From an uncultured Bacteroidales bacterium (GTDB lineage: Bacteria; Bacteroidota; Bacteroidia; Bacteroidales; F082), in NCBI GenBank assembly GCA_900318085.1, contig ONJF01000009.1, positions 1 to 64,000 on the forward strand: a stretch of 64,000 nucleotides of DNA, in the 5' to 3' direction. Of the stretch, positions 7,814 through 16,942 are shown piece by piece. Below the pieces are notes generated by a model. That model was not told the origin of the DNA. It did no database searches and saw only the letters and a list, made by a program, of their open reading frames with translations. A program made the translations under genes and the position numbers. How positions within the stretch are numbered: the first letter of the stretch is position 1; each line of letters begins with the position of its first letter.

Positions 7814-10449
7814 GAACCCCTTTTAAACAGAAACGCTTCCTCTTCCTGGCCGCCTTCTTGGCTATCGTGGTGCCGCTTTTTGCCATCTCTTATGGGCACA
7901 ACCTCAACCGTACCCTGCGAGTGCTGCGCAATGAATTGGAATCCGACCACCGTCAGATCGACAAGAACCGCGAACGCCTTACCGAGGATTATGAGAAGCA
8001 GCGCCAAAAGATGATTGACGTGATGAAGCAGTGCGACGAACTCTCGCTGATGCTGTATTCACAGAAACAAGGCTTTACTTTTGACGTGAGCTATGCCTTG
8101 CAGAAGGTCGCAGAGAAATATAACGAGTTCAATCAGGACCGCGGTCCATTCGACCGTATCGTGGGCAACCTCAATGTGGAGATGGAGCGCCATGCCCGCC
8201 TCATCGAGTCGCTGCGACGACTCCCTCCTGAACTCGACACCATCATCGGCATCCCCGACAGCCTGCTCATCCACTATGACACGCTCAACCCATTGTATTT
8301 CAGTGTTGCGCATCTCGAATTGGATGAGGAAGTCAAGGCCATGGCCGACTCGCTCTCCTTGATACCTTTCGTGCTTGACCAACAAGGCGAGGCCGACCGC
8401 GAACAGTGTATCTTCTATGCCGGCGAGCTGCTTAAGATGTATGCCGAGACCAAGGCCGTCGTGGTGGCCGACAGCATCCACTACTATGAGACTTTCTTGC
8501 GCTTGAAGGAAACCTACGACTATGCGCACGATTACTACCAAGTGCTGCAAAACCGCATCTTTGTGGAGGGACAGACCCCGTGGTATGCCATCTTGAAGCG
8601 TCCGGGTTATTATTGGAGACAAGCCATGGAAGATGCGAGTGAGAAATATGACAATACTTCATTGTCTTCATTATTCAAAAAGGGTAGTCTCGAACGCTCG
8701 TCCGACACGGGTTGGGAGTATTCGCTCCAAGTGTTCATCATCGTCCTGTTTGTCATCGAACTGCTGGCCATTTGGCTTGTGGTCTCGCTGCTGCTCATCC
8801 CCGTGTTCCGTTATGTCAAGCCGCTGAAGGATGTCGTAGTCAAGGAGCATCGGCGTTACATCTCGCTGCTGCTCGCTATCCTTATCACCATCATTGTGAA
8901 TTCGTTTATCGGTGGTGACGGCTTGCTCCATATTGCTGCCAGCCTCACCAAAACCTTCTTGTGGCTGTTGGCGGCTATCCTCCTCGCATTGCTTTTGAGG
9001 CTGAAACCCAAACAGGTGAAATATGGCGTCAGGCTATATCTGCCCACCTTCTGTATGGCATTGGCGGTCATCGGTTTCCGTGTGGTCTTCATGCCCAATA
9101 CGCTGATGAATTTCATCTTCCCGCCCGTGTTGGTGGCCTTCTTTGTGTGGCAGCTCTTCGCTTGTCTGCGCAACGCCAAGAAAGTCAATCGTATCGACCG
9201 TTTCCTGGGTTGGTTCTCGTTGGCGGTGACCGGTGCGGCTTTGGGTGTGGCCATTGCTGGCTACATCTTTGCCTCGCTACTTATCTTGGTGTGGTGGTAC
9301 TTCCAGTTGGCCACCATCCATGCCATCTATACCATCCTCAAACTTATCGTGCAATACCGTGAGAAACGGATGAAACCCCGCATCAATGACTACCGCTCGC
9401 GGATCAACTTCATCACAGGTCCGGGCAAGGAGACTTTGATGTTCGGTGCCACCTGGTTCTACGACTTGGTCAAGGATGTGGTGCTACCCGTGATGGGGCT
9501 GTTGTCGATCCCGTTCTGCCTCCATCTGGCCTTGGACGTGTTCGACTTCGAGGATTTGTACAACAACATCTATCACCACAACTTCGTCCAGTTGGTCAAT
9601 GACAGTGGTGCGGATACCTTCAGACTTTCGTTTCATGGAATCCTCATCCTCATCTGCCTGTTCTTCGTGTTCCGCTATATCAACCGCGCTTTGCATGCCA
9701 TCTGGCAGCAAGTCCGTTATGCGATCTTCATGAAGAAACACAACCGCAAGACCATCCGCAACAACGAAATCAACCTGTCGCTGGGCAACAGTATCATCAG
9801 CGTTTTGGTGTGGTTTACCTATGTCGTTGTCATTGTCTTGACGCTACATATCCCGACCAGTTCGTTGAGTCTCGTGGCTGGTGGTCTCTCCGCTGGTATT
9901 GGCTTCGCCCTCAAGGATACTCTGAACAACTTCATCTATGGCATCCAGCTGATGTCGGGCCGCCTGCGTATCGGCGACTGGATCGTCTGCGACGGTATTC
10001 GTGGTAAGGTCACCCACATAGGTTACCAGAGCACGGAGATTGAAACCATCGATGGGGCAGAGATGTCGTTCCTTAACGCCACATTGTTCGCCAAGAACTT
10101 CAGTAACCTCACGCGCAACCATGGTTATGAGTTCGTAAAGATTACCGTTGGCGTGGCCTATGGCACCGACATCCAACGTGTGCGTGAATTGCTGGGAGAA
10201 GCTTTGCTGACGCTGCAAGACAAAGACGCCTTTGGTCGCGATATCGTGGACTCGAAGCGAGGCATCACCGTCTCGTTGGAGGAGATGGACGACAGCGCGG
10301 TCACCCTTGCCGTGAAGCAGCAGGTGCTTGTGGCCGAGCGTGTGGGCTATATAGACCGTGCAAAAGAGCTGATCTACAATACTTTGAATGAGAACGGTAT
10401 CTCGATTCCTTTCCCGCAATGCGATGTACATCTGGTTCAGGAAGAATAA
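7810..10449 (+). CDS. Large MscS-family mechanosensitive channel
   Basis: 879 residues from ATG 7810. One N-terminal hydrophobic segment (about residues 9-26) is followed by a charged, probably periplasmic, helical region to about residue 290, then many membrane helices. The MscS core begins with LVAGGLSAGIGFALKDTLNNF (pore-lining helix) and continues into the beta domain GDWIVCDGIRGKVTHIGYQST. Such channels release solutes upon osmotic downshock. The size resembles the MscK/MscM class rather than short MscS. The start overlaps the pyrG stop by ATGA; no functional link between the two is known, but coupling is implied. Confidence 0.9.
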   Translation: MRTPFKQKRFLFLAAFLAIVVPLFAISYGHNLNRTLRVLRNELESDHRQIDKNRERLTEDYEKQRQKMIDVMKQCDELSLMLYSQKQGFTFDVSYALQKVAEKYNEFNQDRGPFDRIVGNLNVEMERHARLIESLRRLPPELDTIIGIPDSLLIHYDTLNPLYFSVAHLELDEEVKAMADSLSLIPFVLDQQGEADREQCIFYAGELLKMYAETKAVVVADSIHYYETFLRLKETYDYAHDYYQVLQNRIFVEGQTPWYAILKRPGYYWRQAMEDASEKYDNTSLSSLFKKGSLERSSDTGWEYSLQVFIIVLFVIELLAIWLVVSLLLIPVFRYVKPLKDVVVKEHRRYISLLLAILITIIVNSFIGGDGLLHIAASLTKTFLWLLAAILLALLLRLKPKQVKYGVRLYLPTFCMALAVIGFRVVFMPNTLMNFIFPPVLVAFFVWQLFACLRNAKKVNRIDRFLGWFSLAVTGAALGVAIAGYIFASLLILVWWYFQLATIHAIYTILKLIVQYREKRMKPRINDYRSRINFITGPGKETLMFGATWFYDLVKDVVLPVMGLLSIPFCLHLALDVFDFEDLYNNIYHHNFVQLVNDSGADTFRLSFHGILILICLFFVFRYINRALHAIWQQVRYAIFMKKHNRKTIRNNEINLSLGNSIISVLVWFTYVVVIVLTLHIPTSSLSLVAGGLSAGIGFALKDTLNNFIYGIQLMSGRLRIGDWIVCDGIRGKVTHIGYQSTEIETIDGAEMSFLNATLFAKNFSNLTRNHGYEFVKITVGVAYGTDIQRVRELLGEALLTLQDKDAFGRDIVDSKRGITVSLEEMDDSAVTLAVKQQVLVAERVGYIDRAKELIYNTLNENGISIPFPQCDVHLVQEE

Positions 10450-10509
10450 GATGATTGTAAAACAATCAGACGAGAAGTGTCAGTTGAAATAAAAGATAAT
10501 ATACTTGTA

Positions 10510-10642
10510 ACCATGACCAATGACTATGACCATGACTGCATCAACCCATATTGAAAGCCATAGAAAGCGTGTTGAAGACACGCCATCCTATTTACTCCAT
10601 ATGCAGTGTGGAGGTTGTCAAAATCATAGTCATGGTCATGGT
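10510..10642. repeat. Long-range inverted repeat with an internal hairpin
   Basis: ACCATGACCAATGACTAT (10510-10527) is nearly the reverse complement of ATAGTCATGGTCATGGT (10626-10642), differing by one extra base. Inside lies a perfect hairpin, GCGTGT (10567-10572) and ACACGC (10578-10583). No T tract follows. It fills most of the 263-bp gap after the channel gene, which otherwise shows nothing gene-like. Confidence 0.6.
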
Positions 10643-10712
10643 CATAATCCGTAAATCAAAAGAACTTGCAGTTTAGTATTGAACAAAAAAGAAACTCTAA
10701 AACCCCGTGAAT

Positions 10713-11804
10713 ATGAAAAAGTTACTTTTGTTATTGCCCATGATGGCATTTGCCATTGGACTATCGGCCCAGAAAAATGTGCCGCTTGACCAGATTCGCG
10801 ATGGCTGGCAATCGAAGAATCTTGAGGTGAGTGTGAATGACAAGCAACAGGCCAATATCCTGCAATTGGTCGCCGCTTTTCAGCAAGGCTGGCCTACCTA
10901 TTCAGGTGGTGAATTGTTGAAGTTTGCAAAGTCGCAGGAAAAGTATGACAACACCGATAAGGTGGTCGACTTGAAGAATGGTTTCGTGAGGTATTCGGAG
11001 GACGATCCCGAAGCGGAATCTGACGAGTATCTGGAGGCTTGCGTGTGGAACCGTAAAAACGGCCACAAGCTTTTGGCCATTACCATGTTTCATATGACAC
11101 CGTCGGAATTGGTGCTGATCTGTTTCTATGACTACGACCCGGCGACGCAAACACTAAAGCCCGAAAAGAGTCTCGCCAACTTGTTCACGCCCTCGTTCCC
11201 TAGCTATCGTTATAGGGCGTGGCTACCCCAAAAAGGCAAGAACCTCGTTGTGGAGGAATTCTTCGGAGCCATTACCATTAAGCATACTTATGGCTGGGAT
11301 GGAATGCAACCGACAAATCCTCAAGTCACCATTGACCGGTTGGGCGAATGCCAAGCCCTGTTTAACGAGGATTATTATGGCAATTTTAGCGCCCAGTTCT
11401 CCCAATATGCCATGATGGACATCGACCATGACGGAGTGCCGGAGTTGTTGTTGCAATCTGAAGACGAGTCCACTCGTGCAGCTTATAGTGTAGCGCTGAC
11501 CATCAATTTACTTGCGGGTGAAAACGGCGTGCGTTTCTTGTCGTTTTACAAAAACGCCGTATGCCACTCTGGCAGCTGTGGTGCTTTATGCCTGTCGAGC
11601 GTTTATGTCTTGTTGAGTGAGAGTTCTCCCAAGTCCTATCTCCGTGACGAGTCGGAATGGGATTACCAGCTTGATGATTACGGCGAAAGCGTTTACACCT
11701 TGGATGGAACGGAGATTTCGAAGGAAGAGGGCGAAGCGATGGTTCGTCAGTTGGGAGAGTCGTACGAACCCAAGCTGAAGTGGACAAAGTTGGCGGTGGA
11801 ATGA
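10713..11804 (+). CDS. Secreted protein of unknown function with a DxDxDG-type loop
   Basis: 363 residues from ATG 10713 (MKKLLLLLPMMAF). A GTG two codons upstream is a poorer choice. A signal peptide ends at GLSA, leaving Gln as the mature first residue. The body has no family I recognise. Near residue 235, MDIDHDGVPELLL resembles a calcium-binding loop of the FG-GAP/EF-hand kind, suggesting a beta-propeller-like or calcium-stabilised fold. Four Cys in the C-terminal third (CHSGSCGALC) could form disulfides in the periplasm. The gene stands alone upstream of the glutaminyl cyclase gene, whose promoter lies just after its stop codon. Confidence 0.7.
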   Translation: MKKLLLLLPMMAFAIGLSAQKNVPLDQIRDGWQSKNLEVSVNDKQQANILQLVAAFQQGWPTYSGGELLKFAKSQEKYDNTDKVVDLKNGFVRYSEDDPEAESDEYLEACVWNRKNGHKLLAITMFHMTPSELVLICFYDYDPATQTLKPEKSLANLFTPSFPSYRYRAWLPQKGKNLVVEEFFGAITIKHTYGWDGMQPTNPQVTIDRLGECQALFNEDYYGNFSAQFSQYAMMDIDHDGVPELLLQSEDESTRAAYSVALTINLLAGENGVRFLSFYKNAVCHSGSCGALCLSSVYVLLSESSPKSYLRDESEWDYQLDDYGESVYTLDGTEISKEEGEAMVRQLGESYEPKLKWTKLAVE

Positions 11805-11819
11805 CTTCTCGCCATCGAC

Positions 11820-11852
11820 TTTGGCAAGGTAGGCGGAAAAGTTGTACTTTTG
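11820..11852 (+). promoter_or_regulatory. Promoter of the glutaminyl cyclase gene
   Basis: TTTG at 11820-11823, 21 nt, then TACTTTTG at 11845-11852, a good Bacteroidota-type promoter lying 21 bp before the start codon. Confidence 0.7.
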
Positions 11853-11872
11853 CAGCCCAAATCGTTTTTGTA

Positions 11873-12880
11873 ATGAAGAAAAGCCTGATCATAATCGCTG
11901 TGACCCTGTTTTTGGCCTCTTGTGGCGAGAAACAACCACAAGTGACACCCACGACGAATGACAAACCCAAGAAGACCGTGGCGGTGCCGCAGTTCAATGC
12001 CGATTCTGCCTACCAGTATGTGGCACGCCAAACGGAGTTTGGCCCCCGTGTGCCTGAAACGCAAGCCCATGCCGACTGTGCAGCATGGCTCACCGCCCAA
12101 CTGGACCAGTTTGCCGACACGGTTATCGTGCAAGATTTCCGTACGCGTCTTTTCAACGGCAAGGGCATAGATGGACAAAACCTCGTCGGGGTGTTCAACC
12201 CACAGGCCAAGAAGCGCATCGTGCTCTGCGCCCACTGGGACTCGCGTCCCTATGCCGACCACGATCCCGAGGCGGCCAACACCCGTAAGCCCATCGATGG
12301 CGCCAACGACGGTGCCAGCGGTGTCGGCGTGTTGCTCGAGTGTGCCCGTCAGTTCAAGCTGCAGCCCTTGCCTGAAAACCTCGGCGTCGACATTGTCTTC
12401 TTCGACCTTGAGGATTATGGCCCGCACCAGGAGGAGGCCGAGAAGTATTATGATGACCGAGTCAACTTTTGGGCTTTGGGGTCGCAACATTGGTCGAAGA
12501 CTCCGCATGTCTATGGCTACAAGGCCTATTTCGGCATCCTTTTGGACATGGTGGGTGGTGCCAATCCTAACTTCCCGAAGGAGTATTATTCGCAAGGCTA
12601 TGCCGCTTGGGTGAGCAACAAGGTGTGGCGCAGGGCTGCCGATCTTGGTTATCGTGCACAGTTCACTAATGAACTTGGAACGATGATCAGCGACGACCAC
12701 ATCCCCATGAATGAAATCGCGGGCATCCCCACCATCGACATCATCGACCTGCATCCCGAGAGCAGCAACGAGTGTTTCCCTGAAGTCTGGCATACCCTGA
12801 ATGACAACCTTGAAAACATTGACAAGACCACTTTGGGCATGGTCGGCGATGTGTTGCTCCATGTGGTGTATGAGGAATAA
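11873..12880 (+). CDS. Glutaminyl-peptide cyclotransferase, animal type (M28 fold), lipoprotein
   Basis: 335 residues from ATG 11873. The N-terminus is a lipoprotein signal with LASCGEK (Cys17). The M28 zinc fold is present: H121-x-D123 in AHWDSRPYAD, D146 in GANDGASG, catalytic E180 and zinc-binding D181 in FFDLEDYG, and H307 in VWHTLNDNLENID. The last motif mirrors the HTxDDNEENLD of animal glutaminyl cyclase, and WALGSQHW is also typical of this branch rather than of aminopeptidases. The enzyme would cyclise N-terminal Gln of exported proteins to pyroglutamate in the periplasm. Many exported proteins in this window have such a Gln. A plain M28 aminopeptidase is the alternative. Confidence 0.85.
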   Translation: MKKSLIIIAVTLFLASCGEKQPQVTPTTNDKPKKTVAVPQFNADSAYQYVARQTEFGPRVPETQAHADCAAWLTAQLDQFADTVIVQDFRTRLFNGKGIDGQNLVGVFNPQAKKRIVLCAHWDSRPYADHDPEAANTRKPIDGANDGASGVGVLLECARQFKLQPLPENLGVDIVFFDLEDYGPHQEEAEKYYDDRVNFWALGSQHWSKTPHVYGYKAYFGILLDMVGGANPNFPKEYYSQGYAAWVSNKVWRRAADLGYRAQFTNELGTMISDDHIPMNEIAGIPTIDIIDLHPESSNECFPEVWHTLNDNLENIDKTTLGMVGDVLLHVVYEE

Positions 12881-12979
12881 AAGGAGAAAAAGGATATGCT
12901 TTTGTAAAATATCCTATCTTTGCCCCATAATAAAAAAAGAAGAACAACTTACCTATTTATTCACTAAAACCTAACAATT

Positions 12980-13453
12980 ATGAAGAAATTATTGCTTGTC
13001 TTGGTCGCAGTCTTGGGCTTGTCCTTTGCTGCCAACGCACAAAACATCGGTGGTCGCTTCGGTGGTGTCGGTACGCCACATGCCGCCGGTTTCGGTGCCG
13101 AACTGTCTTACCAGCATTATGTTGCGAATGCCAACCGCCTGGAATTTGATCTCGGTTTCAGCCGTAGCAATGACAATTACATCAACTTTGCCATTGCATA
13201 CCATTGGGTATTACCCATTGCTGGTGACTTTAGCTGGTTCATCGGTCCCGCCGTTAATCTCGGCTACTGCAACAACCATGGTTTTGGATTGGCTGCTGGC
13301 GCTCAAGGCGGTGTAGAATGGAATCCGAAAAATGCGCCCATCCAATTGGCGGTTGATTTTCGTCCAGTGTATGAGTTCGTTTTACCGGAAAATTGCGCCT
13401 ACAATGGCTTCGGCTATGGTGTGGCCTTCAGCGTCCGTTACAGGATTCACTAA
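12980..13453 (+). CDS. Small secreted beta-barrel-like protein
   Basis: 157 residues. A signal peptide ends at AANA, leaving QNIGG. The mature part alternates small and aromatic residues in short strands (ELSYQHYVANANRLEFDLGF, then INFAIAYHWVL) and ends in VAFSVRYRIH, an outer-membrane-type C-terminus. It is probably a small outer membrane barrel of about eight strands. A TATCTTTG box at 12915-12922 may be the -7 element. No partner genes; it ends at a shared terminator. Confidence 0.75.
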   Translation: MKKLLLVLVAVLGLSFAANAQNIGGRFGGVGTPHAAGFGAELSYQHYVANANRLEFDLGFSRSNDNYINFAIAYHWVLPIAGDFSWFIGPAVNLGYCNNHGFGLAAGAQGGVEWNPKNAPIQLAVDFRPVYEFVLPENCAYNGFGYGVAFSVRYRIH

Positions 13454-13471
13454 AAAGCCAACATACGCATG

Positions 13472-13502
13472 AAAAAAGGCCGCGGTTACGCGGCCTTTTT
13501 TT
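13472..13502. terminator. Bidirectional terminator between convergent genes
   Basis: GGCCGCG (13478-13484), loop GTTA, CGCGGCC (13489-13495), flanked by A and T runs so that it can work on both strands. It separates the barrel-like gene from the convergent DUF4476 gene. Confidence 0.9.
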
Positions 13503-13505
13503 GTT

Positions 13506-14234
13506 TTACAAGCCTCTGATAAACTCGTCTAACTCGCGTTTCGAGGAGTCGTAGGTGAACACCTCGTTCAGTAGGTAGTATTTGTTTGGGTCTACGCAAT
13601 AACCATAGGCAAACTTGGCAAGTTCCAGCTTGTTGCTCTCGAAGGAGAACAGTTTGCAGATGTCGGCGATTTGTTGGGCCGTCATCGGGTTGCTGCCGAT
13701 GATTTGCTTGGCGACGGTCAGTTTCGAGCTGTCGAACGACTCCTTGGAGATGAGTTGGTATGCCTCGTCATAATCACGAGGGTTCATGCCATAGGGCATA
13801 GGTGGCAAAGAAGGCTCAATGATGGGCACCTCGGGTTGCTGGACAATCAAATTCTGGATCAGTTCAGGCCTGACATGGGCTTGTGTCGTTTCCAATCCAA
13901 AGAGTTTGCCGTTTTGAATAATGCACAAGGTTTGTGGCTGGTTGAGGTCGACAAACTGTCCCACGCAACTCTGCAGTTGGTTGTCGAGCTCAACGCGGAT
14001 GTAATAACTGTCGTCCACCAGGTTTTGGATGCAGATGGAGCGTGTGGGTTGCTCGTTTTGTAGCACATCATCGACATACAGCCAGAAACGATAGTTAATG
14101 TTTCGAGGTGAGGTCACGGTCAAGGTGATGTTGCCTTGATGTCCGCCACCATGTTTGGGCCTTATCTTGATGCTTTGTGCCATGCTGGGCAGGGCCAAGA
14201 ATAAAACTAGGGCAAATAATAGGTGTTTTTTCAT
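13506..14234 (-). CDS. DUF4476 domain protein, secreted
   Basis: 242 residues. A signal peptide ends at SMA with Gln next. Residues 35-125 look like a beta-sandwich, and 155-240 form the alpha-helical DUF4476 domain (SSKLTVAKQII..., FSFESNKLELAKFAY, TYDSSKRELDEFI), in which the FxxSxKLxxAK pattern repeats. The domain is common in Bacteroidota and its function is not established. It lies downstream of the T9SS cargo gene on the same strand, separated by a 28-bp palindrome. Confidence 0.85.
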   Translation of the reverse strand: MKKHLLFALVLFLALPSMAQSIKIRPKHGGGHQGNITLTVTSPRNINYRFWLYVDDVLQNEQPTRSICIQNLVDDSYYIRVELDNQLQSCVGQFVDLNQPQTLCIIQNGKLFGLETTQAHVRPELIQNLIVQQPEVPIIEPSLPPMPYGMNPRDYDEAYQLISKESFDSSKLTVAKQIIGSNPMTAQQIADICKLFSFESNKLELAKFAYGYCVDPNKYYLLNEVFTYDSSKRELDEFIRGL

Positions 14235-14251
14235 AGCAATCTATTTTTCTG

Positions 14252-14279
14252 GTAGAGACGGTGTGCACACCGTCTCTAC
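14252..14279. repeat. Perfect 28-bp palindrome, copy 1
   Basis: GTAGAGACGGTGTG followed at once by its exact reverse complement. An identical copy is at 46067-46094. There is no T tract, so it is not an ordinary terminator. It looks like a REP-type dispersed palindrome. Confidence 0.85.
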
Positions 14280-14294
14280 AATGTTATGCAATAA

Positions 14295-16838
14295 TCATTC
14301 CACGACGAGTTTTTTAGTCACCAGGCTACCACCCAGCATCTGAATGGTGTAAACGCCTGCGGGCCAACGACTCACATCGATGGCGCGCTGGCCTTCCACG
14401 GTGAAGGTGGCCACGATTTGTCCCTGCATGTTGAGCACCATCACGCAGACAGCTCCCTTTTCGTAGTCGGTGCGTAAAGTGACTTGACCGTTGGCAGGGT
14501 TGGGATAGATCTCGGCGTTGAAAGCGGGTTCGGCATGGAATTCATGGACGCTCACCAACAAGTTCTCATCGTTGCTGAAGGTGACGACCTTGCCCGATAC
14601 GCGGAGCAGCGGGTTGTCGGGTGCGGCACACTCGGTGCAGGTCACTCCGTTGACGCAGTCGGGGTGGTTGGGGTGGCAGTAGTCGAGATAGTTCGGGTCG
14701 AACTGGTAGAACAACTCGGCCTGTCCGGCGGTGAGGTACTCCGTCAGGTCGAAGTCCCACACCATGCCGATGCTACCCGGACACCAGCCACTGCGGTTAT
14801 AGGTCCAGGTGCCGTTTTGCGGCTGGCAGCCCGCCGGATTGGGTGTACAGGTGCGCCACAGGTGTTGGTCGTATTTGTTTTGTCCGTTCACCAGGATGTG
14901 ATGTGTGGCCTCGTAGAACTCGGCGGCGTTACCCGTGTTGTAGCTGTTGTTGGCGCCGCTGCTCCAGTTATGTCCGGTGGTGGTGATTTTCAGCGTGGCG
15001 GCCTGTGCTTGTTCGCTGAAGGAATAATCCACTACGGGCACGGGTTGTTGGTTGGCGTAGTCGCCGAAGGCGTAGGTGCCAAACCAGATTTCGTCGATGT
15101 CGGCATAGAGGTAGTCGGGCGTGCCTTTGGTGAAGCTGAAGATGAGGGTGGGGTCATACCCGCTGCCGCCCCAACTCTCCATGTAAAACTCAAGTTCGAC
15201 CAATCCTTGTAATAACGAGGTGTAGTCGCTCACATCGACATCGTCGTCGCACTGCACGCCGAAGGGGGTGATATAGCGGAACAGCTCGACCCACTCGCCA
15301 CGGTAGTTGCGCACCTTGACACCGCCTACACGGTCGTAGCTGTCGCAGTTGCCATTCACGCAGGTGTGGTCGTAATGCGCCATAATCTCGCTGAAGGCAC
15401 CGACATGCGAGGGCATGGCATAGTTGCCTTTGGCGCTGTGGTGTGTCGGGTCGCAGACGAGGTCACCGTGCATGGTCACCACATCCAGATGGCTTTCGAT
15501 GTCGTTGGTCACCTCAAAGCGGTTCGTGAATGTCGTCGTCTTGTCGCCACTTTGGGTCACGCTGACGCTCATGTCGAAGTCACCAAAGCCGCTTGGGGTC
15601 CAAAAGCCGTAGTAATAGCCATTGTCGGGGTCGTCGGGATAGTCGGTCTGCAGAGCAATGTATTCTCCATTAATGGCAGCATGTACATCTGTGAACTTGA
15701 TCACCTCGGGGTGCTCGATATAGGCTGAGATGACGATCATGACGGGGTGTATCTCGTCCAAATAGACCTTGGTTCCGTCGTATGGGCGGCGGATTTTCAC
15801 CTCGGGGTCATAGGCATAGGGATCAACCACCTCAAAGCTCTTCACCACATCGGGGGCGGGCAGCCAGTTGGCATCGCCGGCTTGGGTAGCCTTCAGTTTC
15901 ACGATGCCAGTCTCGCCAGTCAGAGTCAGCACATTGCCGTTGATGGTAGCAGGACCCTCCATCATCTCGAAGGAGACGGGCAGCCCTGATGAAGCGGTGG
16001 CTTCAAGCGTAATCGGGGCGTTGAATGTCAGTTGGTTGGGAATGTCAGCCATCTCGATGAGTTGGGCATTGCCGTCGGGCTGCTGGCGCACGAGGAGGTT
16101 ATCGAATCCGCCCGTGCCACCCTGTGAGTGGAAGAAGACGCCGTCCCACACTTGGTAGTCGTTTTTGTCGCCACTGCCAGGGGTGAGGTTCATGCAGACA
16201 TTGGTGCAACCCGCCATCTGGATCCATTCGCCTTCGCAACCGGGTTTCACGAACACCGTGACGGCACCTGCGCCATCGTAAGCCGTGAAGTCGAACGACA
16301 TCTTGTAACGGGTCCAGCCGCCTTCCTCGTAATCGAAGGGGATGTTAGAGCCGTCGGGCAGACACACCTTGGCGTGGCCGCTGTCGCCTTGGCTCTTTAT
16401 GAAGAGGTAGACGCCGCCGTCAGGGTCGGTCATGCCAGGCAGGATGTGACCGTCGCCGTCGGCATCGAAGCCTACGCCGAAGAAACTGCCCCACCAGGTG
16501 CGGTTCATGTCGATCTCAAGGTCCATGATGCCGCCGTTCTGGAAGCTGAAGTTGAAGTTGGACGAGGCCTTGCGCGTAGCCGTGCGACCTACGCCGGAAC
16601 CGCCATAGGGATACCAAATAGCGAGGCTCTCGTCGGGCGCCATGTCGGAGCCGCAGACATACGAAACATCGAAGTCCTGCGACGAGGTGGCGGTTTGATA
16701 GTGCGTCATCCAGCCGTCTTGTCCGTTGAGGTTTTGCGAGCCTTCGGTGAGGCTGTTGAAGTCGTAAACATATTCCACTTGGGCCGTTCCCATAGAGGCC
16801 ATTAGGAACATTGCAGCGAGTAGGGCTAGCTTTTTCAT
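14295..16838 (-). CDS. Large T9SS-exported protein with C-terminal sorting domain
   Basis: 847 residues from ATG 16838 (MKKLALLAAM). A signal peptide ends at GTA with Gln next. The N-terminal 250 residues have a jelly-roll lectin-like look (NGQDGWMTHYQ, VYLFIKSQGDSG, FFHSQGGTGGFDNLLV). A bacterial Ig-like/MBG region follows (TFNAPITLEATASSGLPVSF), then a domain reading LDVVTMHGDLVCDP and a Cys-bearing domain (HPDCVNGVTCTECA). The last 75 residues are a type A T9SS tail (EIYPNPANGQVTL, GVYTIQML, TKKLVVE). It is expected on the cell surface or in the medium. No enzyme motif recognised, so adhesion is a guess. Confidence 0.85.
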   Translation of the reverse strand: MKKLALLAAMFLMASMGTAQVEYVYDFNSLTEGSQNLNGQDGWMTHYQTATSSQDFDVSYVCGSDMAPDESLAIWYPYGGSGVGRTATRKASSNFNFSFQNGGIMDLEIDMNRTWWGSFFGVGFDADGDGHILPGMTDPDGGVYLFIKSQGDSGHAKVCLPDGSNIPFDYEEGGWTRYKMSFDFTAYDGAGAVTVFVKPGCEGEWIQMAGCTNVCMNLTPGSGDKNDYQVWDGVFFHSQGGTGGFDNLLVRQQPDGNAQLIEMADIPNQLTFNAPITLEATASSGLPVSFEMMEGPATINGNVLTLTGETGIVKLKATQAGDANWLPAPDVVKSFEVVDPYAYDPEVKIRRPYDGTKVYLDEIHPVMIVISAYIEHPEVIKFTDVHAAINGEYIALQTDYPDDPDNGYYYGFWTPSGFGDFDMSVSVTQSGDKTTTFTNRFEVTNDIESHLDVVTMHGDLVCDPTHHSAKGNYAMPSHVGAFSEIMAHYDHTCVNGNCDSYDRVGGVKVRNYRGEWVELFRYITPFGVQCDDDVDVSDYTSLLQGLVELEFYMESWGGSGYDPTLIFSFTKGTPDYLYADIDEIWFGTYAFGDYANQQPVPVVDYSFSEQAQAATLKITTTGHNWSSGANNSYNTGNAAEFYEATHHILVNGQNKYDQHLWRTCTPNPAGCQPQNGTWTYNRSGWCPGSIGMVWDFDLTEYLTAGQAELFYQFDPNYLDYCHPNHPDCVNGVTCTECAAPDNPLLRVSGKVVTFSNDENLLVSVHEFHAEPAFNAEIYPNPANGQVTLRTDYEKGAVCVMVLNMQGQIVATFTVEGQRAIDVSRWPAGVYTIQMLGGSLVTKKLVVE

Positions 16839-16888
16839 TTTCGTTGGAGTTTTATTTGGGGACAAAAATAAAAAAAACCATGAAATAA

Positions 16889-16919
16889 TTTGCAAGTATT
16901 TGAAAATACCTTATTTTTG
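16889..16919 (+). promoter_or_regulatory. Promoter of the first DUF4249-like lipoprotein gene
   Basis: TTTG at 16889-16892, 19 nt, TATTTTTG at 16912-16919, 23 bp before the ATG. Confidence 0.65.
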
Positions 16920-16942
16920 TAGTGCCAAAAAATCGTTCTAAC

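Noticed and set aside
11747-12862. A 371-codon open frame on the minus strand
   Set aside because: It is the complement of the glutaminyl cyclase gene, which has a lipobox, zinc ligands and a promoter.
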